From Kocuria flava (GTDB taxonomy: Bacteria > Actinomycetota > Actinomycetes > Actinomycetales > Micrococcaceae), in assembly GCF_001482365.1 (NCBI RefSeq), contig NZ_CP013254.1, forward strand, positions 868,001 to 932,000: a DNA stretch of 64,000 nucleotides, in the 5' to 3' direction. The number at the start of each line of letters is the position of its first letter. Position 1 is the first letter of the stretch. The notes under the pieces were generated by a model, which worked only from the letters and a program-made list of their open reading frames with translations, had not been told where the DNA came from and did no database searches. Below, one piece after another: positions 41,425 through 50,202 of the stretch. The position numbers and the translations under genes were made by a program.

Positions 41425-44061
41425 TCAGATCTCGATCCGGTGCGCCTCCCGCAGGGTCGCGAAGCGCTCGGGGTTGGAGGTCAGCACGATCACCTGGGTC
41501 CGCTCCCCGGCGGTGGTGATGGCCGAGGCCAGGCGCCGCAGCCGCTGCGGGTCGGAGTGGCCCAGGGCGTCGTCGAGCAGCACCGGCACCCCGTCCTCCG
41601 GGTCCACGAGCAGGGCGGTGGCCAGGCGGATGAGGATCACCAGCTGCTCCTTGGCCCCGGTCGAGAGCGCGGGGAAGGGCAGCCAGTCGCCGTCGAGCCT
41701 GCGCTCCTCGACCTCCAGCGACCCGCTGACCCGCACCTCGAAGTCGGGGCCGTAGACCGCCCGGCCCAGCTGCTCCACCGCGGCGCGGAACGGCTGGACG
41801 TACTGGGCGTGGGCGCGCTCGCGGTGGGCCAGCAGCGTCCGCTCCAGCAGCAGGGCGGCCTCGGCCCGCCGCTCGAGCCCGGCCAGGTGGCGCCGGGCGG
41901 CCTCCAGGCGGGTCCCGGCCCGGTCGTGGTCCTGCTGCACCCGGTCCCGGCCCATGCCCTCGAGCCGGCCCTCCAGGGAGCTGCGCCGGCCCCGCCGCTC
42001 CTCGAGGATCCTCTGGAGCCCCTCGATCTGGTCGCCGACGAGCTCCCGGTCGGTCAGCACCCGGTCGGCGTCGAGGCCGGCCAGGGCGGCCTCATGGGCG
42101 TCGATCTCCTCCTGGACCGCCGCCATGGCCTCGGCCGCCGCGGTCACGGCGCGGTCGAGGTCCTCGTCGGGCACCTCCCGGCGGGCCTCCTCGAGCCGGG
42201 CCCGCCGGCCGGTGAGGCTGCGCTCGAGCTCGAGCAGCTGTCCCCGGACCGAGTGCACGTCCGTCTGGGCCCGCTGCAGCTCGTCCCGGGCCGCGTCGGC
42301 GGCGGCCTCGGCGCGGCGGGCGGCGTCCTCGGCCTCCTCGAGCGCGGCCTCGGCGGCGTCGGCCGCCTCCCGGGCGGCCTCGGGGGTCGCCGGCAGCGGC
42401 ACGTCGTCGTCGCGCCGTGCGCGGTGCTGCTCGATCGCGGCCGCGAGCCGGTCCCGGTCGTCGCGCAGGCGGGACTCGTCCTCGCCGTCGAGCAGGCGGT
42501 CGCGGTCGGCGACCGCCTCGCGCACCTGCCGCTCGAGCTCCTGGGCCTCGCGCAGCGCGGCGCGGGCCGCGGCGACCGAGGCGACGCCGTGCCGGGCCAG
42601 CAGCGCGACGAACGCGGCGGCGGCCGTGCGGGCGGCCTCGCGGCGGGTCTCGATGCCCTGCTCGGGGGACAGGCGCAGCCGCCACTGATCGGGCAGCTCG
42701 AGCTCGACCTCCCCGGTCACCGGGACCGCGAGGGGCTTTTCTGGGTCGACCTCCTCGCGGACGCCGTCGCGCACGAGCGGGCGCGCCCGGCCGAGCGCGG
42801 TGAGCTCGAGGCGGGCGCTGCCGGCGGCCAGCTCCGCCTCGGCCCGCTCCGCGGCGCGCTCGGCGCGCTCGAGCCGGTCCACGGCGTCCTCGTCGACCTC
42901 CGTGGCGGGACGCGACTGCAGCTCGGCCAGCCGGGCCCGGACCTCCTCGAGCGAGCCCAGGACCTCGAGCACGCGGCGGTGGCGCCCGACGTCGTCGAGG
43001 TGGGCCCGGTCCTCCCGCGCGGACCGGGCCGCCGCGCGGGCGTGCTGGACCGCCGTCTGCGCGGCGGCCCGGCGCTGCTCGGCCTCCCCGGCGCGCTCGC
43101 GCACCGGGGCGAGCTCCTCCTCGCACCGGGCCAGCTGCCCGGCGAGCGCGGTGCTGCGCTGCTCCTCGGCGGCCAGGGCGGCCACGAGCTCGGTGCGGCG
43201 GGCGGCCCGCTCCCGGGCGCGGTCGAGCTCGCCCTGGGCGGCGTCGCGGCGGCGCCGGGCCTCCTCCCGCTGCCGCTGGACGTCCTCGACCTGCCCGGCG
43301 GCGCGGTCCAGCTCGGCGTGCTCGGCGCGGGCGGTGGCCAGCTTGCGCTCGGCGTCGGCGATCGAGGCGGTGAGCTCGGTGAGCTCGTCCTCGACCACGG
43401 CGATCGTCCGCAGCTCCTCGGCGGCCTCGGCGGCCGCGGCCTCGGCGTCGCGGCAGGCGGTCTCGGCCTGGACGTAGCCGGCGTTCTTCTTCCGCGTCGC
43501 CGTCCAGTACTTCTCGCACTCGGCCCCCACGCGCTCCAGGAGGGTGGCGACCTCGCGGTCGTCGCCCGGGGCCTCCCCGGCGCGGGACTCCAGGGCCCGG
43601 CGCAGCGCGGCGCTGTCGGTCAGGGCGTTCTGGGCCAGCCCGCCCGCCTGCATGAAGCGCAGGGCCTTCCACAGCGCGGTGTCGGCCCCGGCCCACAGCG
43701 CCTCGGCGGCGTCGTGGGCCTCGCGCCCGGTCACGGCCCTCCCCGACTCGGGCCCGGCGACGTGGCGCAGGGTCGTGGACGGGCGCTTCAGCCACTGCTT
43801 GGTGTAGACCACCCGGGTGGTCCCGATGGAGAACTCCGCCTCCACGAGCACGGGCACGTCCCGGCCGGCGGGCCGGGCCTCGAGGATCCGCTTGTGCTTG
43901 CTGCTGTCGGGCAGGTCCAGCAGGGCGTCGAGGGCGTCGATCATCGAGGTCTTGCCGATCTCGTTGCGCCCCGTCACCACCACGACCCCCGCGTCGGGGA
44001 AGGTCAGCTCGCGCTCGGTCACGCCGCGGAAGTTCTCCAGCCTCAGGCGGTGCAGCTTCAT
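41425..44061 (-). CDS. Rad50/SbcC-like ATPase (YhaN-type)
   Basis: This 878-residue protein has an N-terminal ATPase half (LRLENFRGV, Walker A TGRNEIGKTS near residue 32), a long Ala/Glu/Arg-rich coiled coil from about 170 to 740, and a C-terminal half with the signature LSTGAKEQL and Walker B VPVLLDDALGHSD. There is no CxxC zinc hook at the middle of the coil, unlike classical SbcC/Rad50. It therefore resembles the shorter YhaN-type proteins. The ATG overlaps the stop of the Mre11-like gene (ATGA), so the two form a complex-encoding operon for DNA-end processing or repair. Confidence 0.85.
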   Translation of the reverse strand: MKLHRLRLENFRGVTERELTFPDAGVVVVTGRNEIGKTSMIDALDALLDLPDSSKHKRILEARPAGRDVPVLVEAEFSIGTTRVVYTKQWLKRPSTTLRHVAGPESGRAVTGREAHDAAEALWAGADTALWKALRFMQAGGLAQNALTDSAALRRALESRAGEAPGDDREVATLLERVGAECEKYWTATRKKNAGYVQAETACRDAEAAAAEAAEELRTIAVVEDELTELTASIADAERKLATARAEHAELDRAAGQVEDVQRQREEARRRRDAAQGELDRARERAARRTELVAALAAEEQRSTALAGQLARCEEELAPVRERAGEAEQRRAAAQTAVQHARAAARSAREDRAHLDDVGRHRRVLEVLGSLEEVRARLAELQSRPATEVDEDAVDRLERAERAAERAEAELAAGSARLELTALGRARPLVRDGVREEVDPEKPLAVPVTGEVELELPDQWRLRLSPEQGIETRREAARTAAAAFVALLARHGVASVAAARAALREAQELERQVREAVADRDRLLDGEDESRLRDDRDRLAAAIEQHRARRDDDVPLPATPEAAREAADAAEAALEEAEDAARRAEAAADAARDELQRAQTDVHSVRGQLLELERSLTGRRARLEEARREVPDEDLDRAVTAAAEAMAAVQEEIDAHEAALAGLDADRVLTDRELVGDQIEGLQRILEERRGRRSSLEGRLEGMGRDRVQQDHDRAGTRLEAARRHLAGLERRAEAALLLERTLLAHRERAHAQYVQPFRAAVEQLGRAVYGPDFEVRVSGSLEVEERRLDGDWLPFPALSTGAKEQLVILIRLATALLVDPEDGVPVLLDDALGHSDPQRLRRLASAITTAGERTQVIVLTSNPERFATLREAHRIEI

Positions 44062-45197
44062 CGGGCGGCTCCTCCCACGAGGCGGTACAGCAGGCGCAGG
44101 GCGTCCCCGGCGGCGGGGGCCTCCGCCGTCTCCGAGGCGGCCGTGGCCCGCAGCTCGGCGACGGCGTCCGCGGCGTAGCCGCCGACGTCGAGGTCCTCGA
44201 ACTCGTGCCGGTCGGGGACCACGGCGAGGTCGGTGTGGCGCTCCCACGCGTTGAGGCTCGCGAAGACCTCGGCCTGCTGCTCGAGCAGGGCCTCCAGGGC
44301 CGCGGCCTCGGAGAGGTTCAGGGTGCCGGTGAAGACGGTCTTCAGGACGATCCGCTCCTTGGGGGTGAGCGCGGCCAGCTCGGCGCGCAGGGCCTCGACG
44401 TCCTCGGCGCCGTCGAGGTGGCGGGTCAGGACGCGGTGCTCCCACTGCCCGACCGGGTGGGCGGTGACGCGGGGCCCGTCGTCGTCGAGGTCGACCTCCA
44501 GGACGTGGCCGCGGCCGGGCTCGCGGAAGCCCGTGGACTCGTGGGTGCCGGAGTAGTGGATCGCCCCGTGCCCGTCCTCGGGCCAGCGGATGTGGCGGTC
44601 GCCCAGGGCCACGTAGTGGATTGCCCCGCGGGCCAGCGCCTCGTCCAGCGGCGCCCGGCGCACGGTGGTCAGGGAGGTGCGATCCGGGTCGAGCTCGTCG
44701 AGCATGCCGTGCCCCACCACGATGCGCAGCGTCCCGTCCGCCTCGAGGCCTTCCAGGGCCGGGGCCACCGGGTCGGTGTCGGGGCGCTTGCTGCGCCAGG
44801 GGGCCGCGACCAGTTCCACGCCGTCGACGACGGGGTGCGGGCCCCGCTCGTCGAGCAGCACCACGTTGGCCGGGGCGAGGTCCCGGAAGTCCGGCCGGCC
44901 CCAGAGCGAGCCCGGGCCCAGGGGGTCGTGGTTGCCCGGCAGCAGGTACACGGGCAGCCCCACGGAGCCCATGGCGTCCAGGGCGCGCCCGACGTCCCGG
45001 CGGCTCAGGTTGGCGTGCTCGAACACGTCCCCGGCCACCACCACGAACGCGCACCCGCGCTCGCGGGCCAGCTCCCCGATGCGCCGGATCGTCTCGACGC
45101 GGTCGCCCGTGTACCGCGACTGGGCCTCGCCCTCGAGGTAGTGCCGGGTCATGCCCAGCTGCCAGTCGCTCGTGTGCAGGAAGCGGGTGCTCGTCAT
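44058..45197 (-). CDS. Mre11/SbcD-like metallophosphoesterase (YhaO-type)
   Basis: This 379-residue protein contains the ordered metal-binding motifs HTSDWQLG at the N-terminus, VVVAGDVFEHANL, LLPGNHDPLG, VVGHGML and ALGDRHIRW, typical of calcineurin-like DNA nucleases of the Mre11 group. ATG 45197 follows GAAGGA. It overlaps the coiled-coil ATPase gene downstream and should act with it as nuclease subunit. The last motif has GDRH rather than the GHxH seen in many relatives, so metal coordination may differ a little. Confidence 0.85.
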   Translation of the reverse strand: MTSTRFLHTSDWQLGMTRHYLEGEAQSRYTGDRVETIRRIGELARERGCAFVVVAGDVFEHANLSRRDVGRALDAMGSVGLPVYLLPGNHDPLGPGSLWGRPDFRDLAPANVVLLDERGPHPVVDGVELVAAPWRSKRPDTDPVAPALEGLEADGTLRIVVGHGMLDELDPDRTSLTTVRRAPLDEALARGAIHYVALGDRHIRWPEDGHGAIHYSGTHESTGFREPGRGHVLEVDLDDDGPRVTAHPVGQWEHRVLTRHLDGAEDVEALRAELAALTPKERIVLKTVFTGTLNLSEAAALEALLEQQAEVFASLNAWERHTDLAVVPDRHEFEDLDVGGYAADAVAELRATAASETAEAPAAGDALRLLYRLVGGAAR

Positions 45198-45455
45198 GGA
45201 CGTCCTTCGGTCGTTCGCCGTCGCGTGCGCGGGGTCCGCGCCACCGGCGCGCCGCACAGCCCGTGCGGTTCCCCGGTGACACCGCCATTCTGGCCCCTGT
45301 CCCGGACACGCTCCGGCATCCGGCCCGTCGAGGCCCGCCCGTGCCCGTCCCCGGACCGTCGTGCGGCGTCCTCCGGGCGCAGCGGCCGGATTCCTGGCGC
45401 ACCACCGGTTCTCGATACCGTGAGGCGGATAACCGACGCACGGAAAGAGGCCAGA

Positions 45456-46979
45456 ATGCACGATCGGATCCGCAATGCCCGGCTCGGCGAGCGCGTGATG
45501 TCCGCCGAGGAGGCGGCCGCGCTGATCCAGCCGGGGATGACCGTCGCGATGAGCGGCTTCACGGGCGCGGGCTACCCCAAGGAGGTGCCGCTGGCGCTGG
45601 CCCGGCGCATGGAGGCCGCCGAGCAGCCGTTCCGGATCCGGGTGCTCACGGGCGCCTCCACCGCCCCGGAGCTGGACGGGGCCCTGGCGAAGGTGGACGG
45701 CATGGAGCTGCGCCTGCCCTACCAGTCCGACCCCGCGCTGCGGGAGCGGATCAACGCCGGCACCCTCGACTACATCGACATCCACCTCAGCCACGTCGCC
45801 CAGCACACCTGGTTCGGGTTCTTCGGGCCCGTCGACGTGGCCGTGGTCGAGGTCGTCGGCATCACCGAGGACGGGCGGCTGATCCCGTCGTCGTCCGTGG
45901 GCAACAACAAGACCTGGCTCGAGCAGGCCGACAAGGTCATCCTCGAGGTCAACCGGTTCCAGCCCGCCGGCATGGAGGGCATGCACGACGTCTACTACGG
46001 CACCGCCCTGCCCCCGCACCGCAGGCCCATCCCGCTGGTCGACCCCGAGGACCGCATCGGCGAGCCCTACCTGAGCGTGGACCCCGAGAAGGTCATCGCC
46101 GTGGTCGAGACCGACGGCCCCGACCGCAACTCCCCGTTCAGCCCGCCGGACGAGTCCTCGAAGCAGATCGCCGGGCACCTGCTGGAGTTCTTCGACCACG
46201 AGATCCGCCGCGGCCGCCTCACCGACCGGCTGCTGCCGCTGCAGTCGGGGGTCGGCAACATCCCCAACGCCGTGATGGCCGCGCTCGCCGAGGGCGGGTA
46301 CAAGGGCCTGACCGCCTACACCGAGGTCATCCAGGACGGGATGCTCGGGCTGATCAAGGAGGGCGTGCTGCGGATGGCCTCGGCCACCTCCTTCTCCCTG
46401 AGCCGGGACGGGGTGGACGAGTTCAACGCCAACGTCGACTTCTACCGCGAGCGCATCATCCTGCGCACCCAGGAGATCTCCAACCACCCGGAGCTCATCC
46501 GCCGCCTCGGCTGCATCGCCCTCAACGGGATGATCGAGGCCGACCTCTACGGCAACGTCAACTCCACCCACGTGGCCGGGACCAAGGTGATGAACGGGAT
46601 CGGCGGCTCCGGGGACTTCGCCCGCAACGGCTACCTGTCCGTGTTCATGTCCCCGAGCACCGCCAAGAACGGCAACATCTCCGCGATCGTGCCGATGGCC
46701 AGTCATGTGGACCACACCGAGCACGACACCATGGTCGTCATCACCGAGCAGGGCCTGGCCGACCTGCGCGGGCTGGCCCCGAAGCAGCGGGCCCGCACGA
46801 TCATCGAGAACTGCGCCCACCCGGACTACCGGCCGATGCTCGAGGACTACTCCGAGCGCGCCCAGCGGGAGAGCTTCGGCAAGCACACCCCGCACCTGCT
46901 CGGCGAGGCCCTCTCCTGGCACGAGCGGTTCGTGGAGACCGGCAGCATGCGCGTGCCCGACCGCCGGCCCGCCGGCTGA
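45456..46979 (+). CDS. Acetyl-CoA hydrolase / succinyl-CoA:acetate CoA-transferase family
   Basis: This 507-residue protein has the normal length for the family. Conserved parts include GMTVAMSGFTGAGYPKEVPL, GFFGPVDVAVVEV, SSSVGNNKTWLEQAD, LLPLQSGVGNIPNAVM, YTEVIQDGMLGL (the Glu here is the expected catalytic acyl carrier) and GIGGSGDFARNGYLS. Family enzymes transfer CoA between short-chain acids (acetate, succinate, propionate) or hydrolyse acetyl-CoA. ATG 45456 follows AAAGAGG. The gene stands alone and ends in a strong hairpin, so it is probably a single-gene transcript in central carbon metabolism. Confidence 0.9.
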   Translation: MHDRIRNARLGERVMSAEEAAALIQPGMTVAMSGFTGAGYPKEVPLALARRMEAAEQPFRIRVLTGASTAPELDGALAKVDGMELRLPYQSDPALRERINAGTLDYIDIHLSHVAQHTWFGFFGPVDVAVVEVVGITEDGRLIPSSSVGNNKTWLEQADKVILEVNRFQPAGMEGMHDVYYGTALPPHRRPIPLVDPEDRIGEPYLSVDPEKVIAVVETDGPDRNSPFSPPDESSKQIAGHLLEFFDHEIRRGRLTDRLLPLQSGVGNIPNAVMAALAEGGYKGLTAYTEVIQDGMLGLIKEGVLRMASATSFSLSRDGVDEFNANVDFYRERIILRTQEISNHPELIRRLGCIALNGMIEADLYGNVNSTHVAGTKVMNGIGGSGDFARNGYLSVFMSPSTAKNGNISAIVPMASHVDHTEHDTMVVITEQGLADLRGLAPKQRARTIIENCAHPDYRPMLEDYSERAQRESFGKHTPHLLGEALSWHERFVETGSMRVPDRRPAG

Positions 46980-47004
46980 GCGTCCCGGACCACGACGACG
47001 AGGA

Positions 47005-47044
47005 ACGGCCCCGGCCCGCGGCACTGTGCGCGGTCCGGGGCCGT
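47005..47044. terminator. Bidirectional terminator hairpin
   Basis: A 16-bp stem with one mismatch (ACGGCCCCGG... against ...CCGGGGCCGT) and an 8-base loop lies between the CoA-transferase gene (stop 46979) and the convergent DUF1989 gene (stop 47062). Confidence 0.7.
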
Positions 47045-47061
47045 CCCTCGTGGGGGAGGGC

Positions 47062-47946
47062 TCAGCTCCAGGGCTGGTGGCGCAGCCCGTGGGCACCCCG
47101 GTAGTCGGGGGAGACCGGCTCGGCCCAGCCCTCGACCAGCTCGTCGTCGAGGCGGTAGACCGTCACGTCCAGCGGGTGGCAGATCTCCACCGGGTCGGTC
47201 ACGCCGGGGCCGAACATCGGCTTGGACAGGTCCCCGCCCGGGCAGGCGGAGAGCGCCACGAGCAGGTCCTGCTCGGCGAAGAACTCGAAGTGGTCGCCCG
47301 GGGTGGCCGGGCAGGTCTTCATGAAGTACTCGTCGTCGTCGTTGAGCCCGGTGCACTGGAAGACGTTGAGGACGTCGTGGACGTCGAACTCCGTCAGACC
47401 CCAGGGCAGCACGGCGCGCACGAGGTTGGAGTGGCAGTGGAAGTCGAAGTCCACGCCGTTGAGCATCTTCGACACGTAGGGGTCGCAGCGGGTGCCCAGG
47501 GTGTCGTGCAGTCGCCCGCCCTCGGCGTCCACGCCGTAGCCGGCCAGGGTGTCGCCGACGATCGTGGCCATCGGCCGCAGGAACGGCAGGTTCGACCACA
47601 GCCGGTCGAAGGTCGTGACGTGGGCGGCCTGGAGCTGGCGGGTGCGCGCCGCCCAGAACCGCTCCCGCGGGTTGTGCCGGTTCCACAGGTTCAGGTCCCC
47701 GACCTGCGGGCCCTCGACCGTGGAGATCCGGCAGACGTGCCCGGCCGGCACCTCCCACGCGCGGCCGGAGCGGATGGGGACCCTCAGCTCCTCGACGACG
47801 GTGCGCCGCTCGGTCGCGGCGCCGATGCGCCCGTAGAACTCCTGGTCGACCTGCAGGGCGGCGCCCTGGTAGGCGGCCTCGGTGAGACGGGCGTCGGGCT
47901 GGGTCACGGGAACTCCTTCGGGGACGGAACGGGTGGTCGGGGTCAT
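47062..47946 (-). CDS. DUF1989 / urea-carboxylase-associated family protein
   Basis: This 294-residue protein carries the typical family blocks: VPAGHVCRISTVEGPQVGDL, RFWAARTRQLQ, DFDFHCHSNLVRAV, NVFQCTGLNDDDEYF and GDHFEFFAEQDLLVALSACP. Members occur beside urea carboxylase/allophanate hydrolase, guanidine or creatinine-related genes, and their Cys/His residues probably bind a metal. The ATG overlaps the stop of the GntR gene (ATGA), so they are co-translated. With the transporter and creatininase-family genes across the promoter it suggests use of an organic nitrogen source. The chemistry is not established. Confidence 0.8.
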   Translation of the reverse strand: MTPTTRSVPEGVPVTQPDARLTEAAYQGAALQVDQEFYGRIGAATERRTVVEELRVPIRSGRAWEVPAGHVCRISTVEGPQVGDLNLWNRHNPRERFWAARTRQLQAAHVTTFDRLWSNLPFLRPMATIVGDTLAGYGVDAEGGRLHDTLGTRCDPYVSKMLNGVDFDFHCHSNLVRAVLPWGLTEFDVHDVLNVFQCTGLNDDDEYFMKTCPATPGDHFEFFAEQDLLVALSACPGGDLSKPMFGPGVTDPVEICHPLDVTVYRLDDELVEGWAEPVSPDYRGAHGLRHQPWS

Positions 47947-48620
47947 CGGGGCACGACGGCGGAGCGCTGCGCCGCCCGCACCGCGTCCACCACGGCGGCC
48001 TCCGAGTCGGCGAGGTAGGCCAGCAGCTCGATCTCCGCCGCGTCGCGGCGACCGGACAGCAGCAGGTCGGCGATCGTGCGGTCGCGCTCCATCCACTGCG
48101 CCTGGAACGCGGCCTCGTCCGGCATCACGGCGAAGGCCAGGCGCAGCTGCGCGGCGAGGTCGGTGAAGAACGCGTTGAGCCGGGCCGAGCCGGCCAGGCC
48201 CACGAGCGCGGCGTGGAAGACGAGGCTGGCGGTGCCGGCGCCGCGCCAGTCCTCGAGGGTCCGCTCGTGGAGCCCGGCCGTGGCGGCCCGGTCCACCTCG
48301 GCGAGGTCGCGGTCCGTCGCGCGGGAGCTCGCCTGCACCCCGCCGACCTCCAGGACCCGCCGGGCGGCGTAGATGTCGGCGACGTCCGCGGCCGTCAGCA
48401 CCCGCACGGAGCTGCCGGTGTTGCGGGCGTGGACGACCAGCCCGTCGCTCTCCAGCAGCCGCAGGGCCTCCCGGACGCTGTTGCGCGAGACCCCGTGCTG
48501 CGGCGCCAGCGCGCGGTCCATCAGCCGCGCCCCGGGCGGCAGCTCACCGCGCAGGATCTGGGTCCGCAGCGCGTCCCGGACCCGCCCGGAGGCGCTCGCG
48601 GTGTCGTCGGTGGTGGTCAC
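47943..48620 (-). CDS. GntR-family (FCD) transcriptional regulator
   Basis: This 225-residue regulator has an N-terminal winged helix (LRTQILRGELPPGARLMD, GVSRNSVREALRLLESDGLV) and a C-terminal all-helical FCD effector domain with His residues (LVFHAALVGLAG) that could bind metal or a carboxylate. It is translated with the DUF1989 gene and is divergent from the NRAMP-related transporter gene. Two ATGGTTCAACCAT-like sites in the shared intergenic region are its likely operators, so it should control both arms of the cluster and itself. Confidence 0.87.
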   Translation of the reverse strand: MTTTDDTASASGRVRDALRTQILRGELPPGARLMDRALAPQHGVSRNSVREALRLLESDGLVVHARNTGSSVRVLTAADVADIYAARRVLEVGGVQASSRATDRDLAEVDRAATAGLHERTLEDWRGAGTASLVFHAALVGLAGSARLNAFFTDLAAQLRLAFAVMPDEAAFQAQWMERDRTIADLLLSGRRDAAEIELLAYLADSEAAVVDAVRAAQRSAVVPR

Positions 48621-48634
48621 CCTCCGACGCTACC

Positions 48635-48647
48635 AGTGTTCAACCAT
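48635..48647. promoter_or_regulatory. Putative GntR operator 1
   Basis: AGTGTTCAACCAT shares 11 of 13 positions with the site at 48755. It lies 15 bp upstream of the GntR start codon, a good position for autoregulation. Confidence 0.52.
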
Positions 48648-48754
48648 TTCTGTCTCCAGGGGTTCTGGGAAGTCCGCTCCAGTGGCGGGAAGCGTGTGAA
48701 TACCGGGTAAATTCTGCAGATTCTGTGTCGATTGCCGTTCCCGGGGGTGGTCAA

Positions 48755-48767
48755 ATGGTTCAACCAT
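48755..48767. promoter_or_regulatory. Putative GntR operator 2
   Basis: ATGGTT-C-AACCAT is a perfect 6-bp inverted repeat around one central base. It lies 48 bp before the transporter start. Palindromes of this size with a TGGT/ACCA core are usual for FCD-type GntR regulators. Confidence 0.62.
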
Positions 48768-48814
48768 CCCTAGTGTGTGGGATCACAACTCGTCGTCCAC
48801 CGAAGGAGCGGGCC

Positions 48815-50116
48815 GTGCCCGAGAGCAGACGCCCAGAGGTTTCCACCGTCCCGCCGGGAACCGCCGGCCCCGACCGCGGCCGGGAGACGACCGGCCGCCG
48901 CCGGCGCCTGCCGTTCGGGCCGGGCCTGATCATCGCCGCGTCGTTCATCGGCCCCGGCACCATCACCACGTCGATCGTCACCGGCGCCTCCTACGGCTTC
49001 ACCCTCGCGTGGGCCGTGGTCTTCTCGATCCTCGCGACGATCGTCCTGCAGGAGATGACCGGACGCCTGGGCCTGGCCACGCGGCTGAGCCTGGGCGAGG
49101 CCCTGCGGGTCGTCTTCGAGTCGACGGCCGCCCGTGCCGTCATGGTCGTGCTCGTCGTCGCGGCCATCGGCATCGGCGGGGCCAGCTACGCCGGCGGCGA
49201 CACCACGGGCACGGCCCTGGCCCTGACCACGGTCACCGGGCTGGACGTGCGCGTCGTCGTGGTCGGGATCCTGCTGCTCATCGGCGCGCTGCTGTGGACC
49301 GGCAGCTACAAGGCCATCGAGGTCGTGCTCACGGCGATGGTGGTGATCCTCGGGCTGATCTTCCTCGTCACGGCGATCGTCGTCCGCCCGCCGATCGGGG
49401 AGATGCTGCGCGGGATGTTCGTGCCGACCGTGCCAGCCGGCGCCCTGCTCACCACCATCGCGCTCATCGGCACCACCGTGGTGCCCTACAACCTCTTCCT
49501 CCAGTCCAGCCTCGTGCAGGAGAAGTGGGGCCGGGACGTCGACCCGGACCTCGCGATGCGCCAGTCGCGCACGGACACGGTCGTCTCGATCTCGGTCGGC
49601 GGCCTGATCACCCTCGTCGTCATGGCCACCGCCTTCGGCGCGATGTTCCTGCGGGGGATGACCGCCGAGACCGGCCAGGACCTCACCCGCGCCCTCGAGC
49701 CGCTGCTCGGCCCGGCCGCCCCCTGGGTCTTCGCCGTGGGGCTGTTCGCCGCCGGGTTCACCTCCGCGGTCGCCGGCCCGCTGGGCGCGGCCTACGCCAT
49801 CAGCGGCACGATCGGGCGGAGCACCGACCTGCGCAGCACCCCGGCGCGGATCATCTGGATCAGCGTGCTCGTCGTCGGCGGCGTCATCGCCCTGACCGGC
49901 TTCAACCCCGTGCAGATCATCGTCGTCGCCCAGGCCGCCAACGGGCTGCTCCTGCCGATCATCGCGATCTTCCTGATGATCGTCATGAACAGCTCCCGGC
50001 TGATGGGCCGGTACCGCAACGGCCCGGTGGCCAACGTGCTGGGGGCGCTCATCTGCCTCGTCGTCACCGGCCTGGCCGCCTACCAGCTCACCGACCTGGT
50101 CGGGCTCTGGGGCTGA
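48815..50116 (+). CDS. Divergent NRAMP-related transporter lacking the metal-binding motifs
   Basis: This 433-residue protein with about 11 helices starts at GTG 48815 after GAAGGAG. The fold is NRAMP-like: GPGLIIAASFIGPGT in helix 1 and VVPYNLFLQS in helix 6. In true metal carriers these read DPGN and MPHN. Here the metal-ligating Asp, Asn and Met are replaced (GPGT at 46-49, VPYN at 223-226), so manganese or iron transport is doubtful. Relatives of this type, such as the Bacillus YcsG group, sit in amide or lactam operons. Its position between a GntR/DUF1989 pair and a creatininase gene suggests an organic nitrogen substrate, which is inference. Confidence 0.78.
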   Translation: MPESRRPEVSTVPPGTAGPDRGRETTGRRRRLPFGPGLIIAASFIGPGTITTSIVTGASYGFTLAWAVVFSILATIVLQEMTGRLGLATRLSLGEALRVVFESTAARAVMVVLVVAAIGIGGASYAGGDTTGTALALTTVTGLDVRVVVVGILLLIGALLWTGSYKAIEVVLTAMVVILGLIFLVTAIVVRPPIGEMLRGMFVPTVPAGALLTTIALIGTTVVPYNLFLQSSLVQEKWGRDVDPDLAMRQSRTDTVVSISVGGLITLVVMATAFGAMFLRGMTAETGQDLTRALEPLLGPAAPWVFAVGLFAAGFTSAVAGPLGAAYAISGTIGRSTDLRSTPARIIWISVLVVGGVIALTGFNPVQIIVVAQAANGLLLPIIAIFLMIVMNSSRLMGRYRNGPVANVLGALICLVVTGLAAYQLTDLVGLWG

Positions 50117-50202
50117 GCGCGGGCCCCGGCCCGCGCTGCCCACGACGACCGCGGCTTCCCGGTGCCACGATGGACCCGGAGACCACCACCCGAGGAGGAA
50201 CC

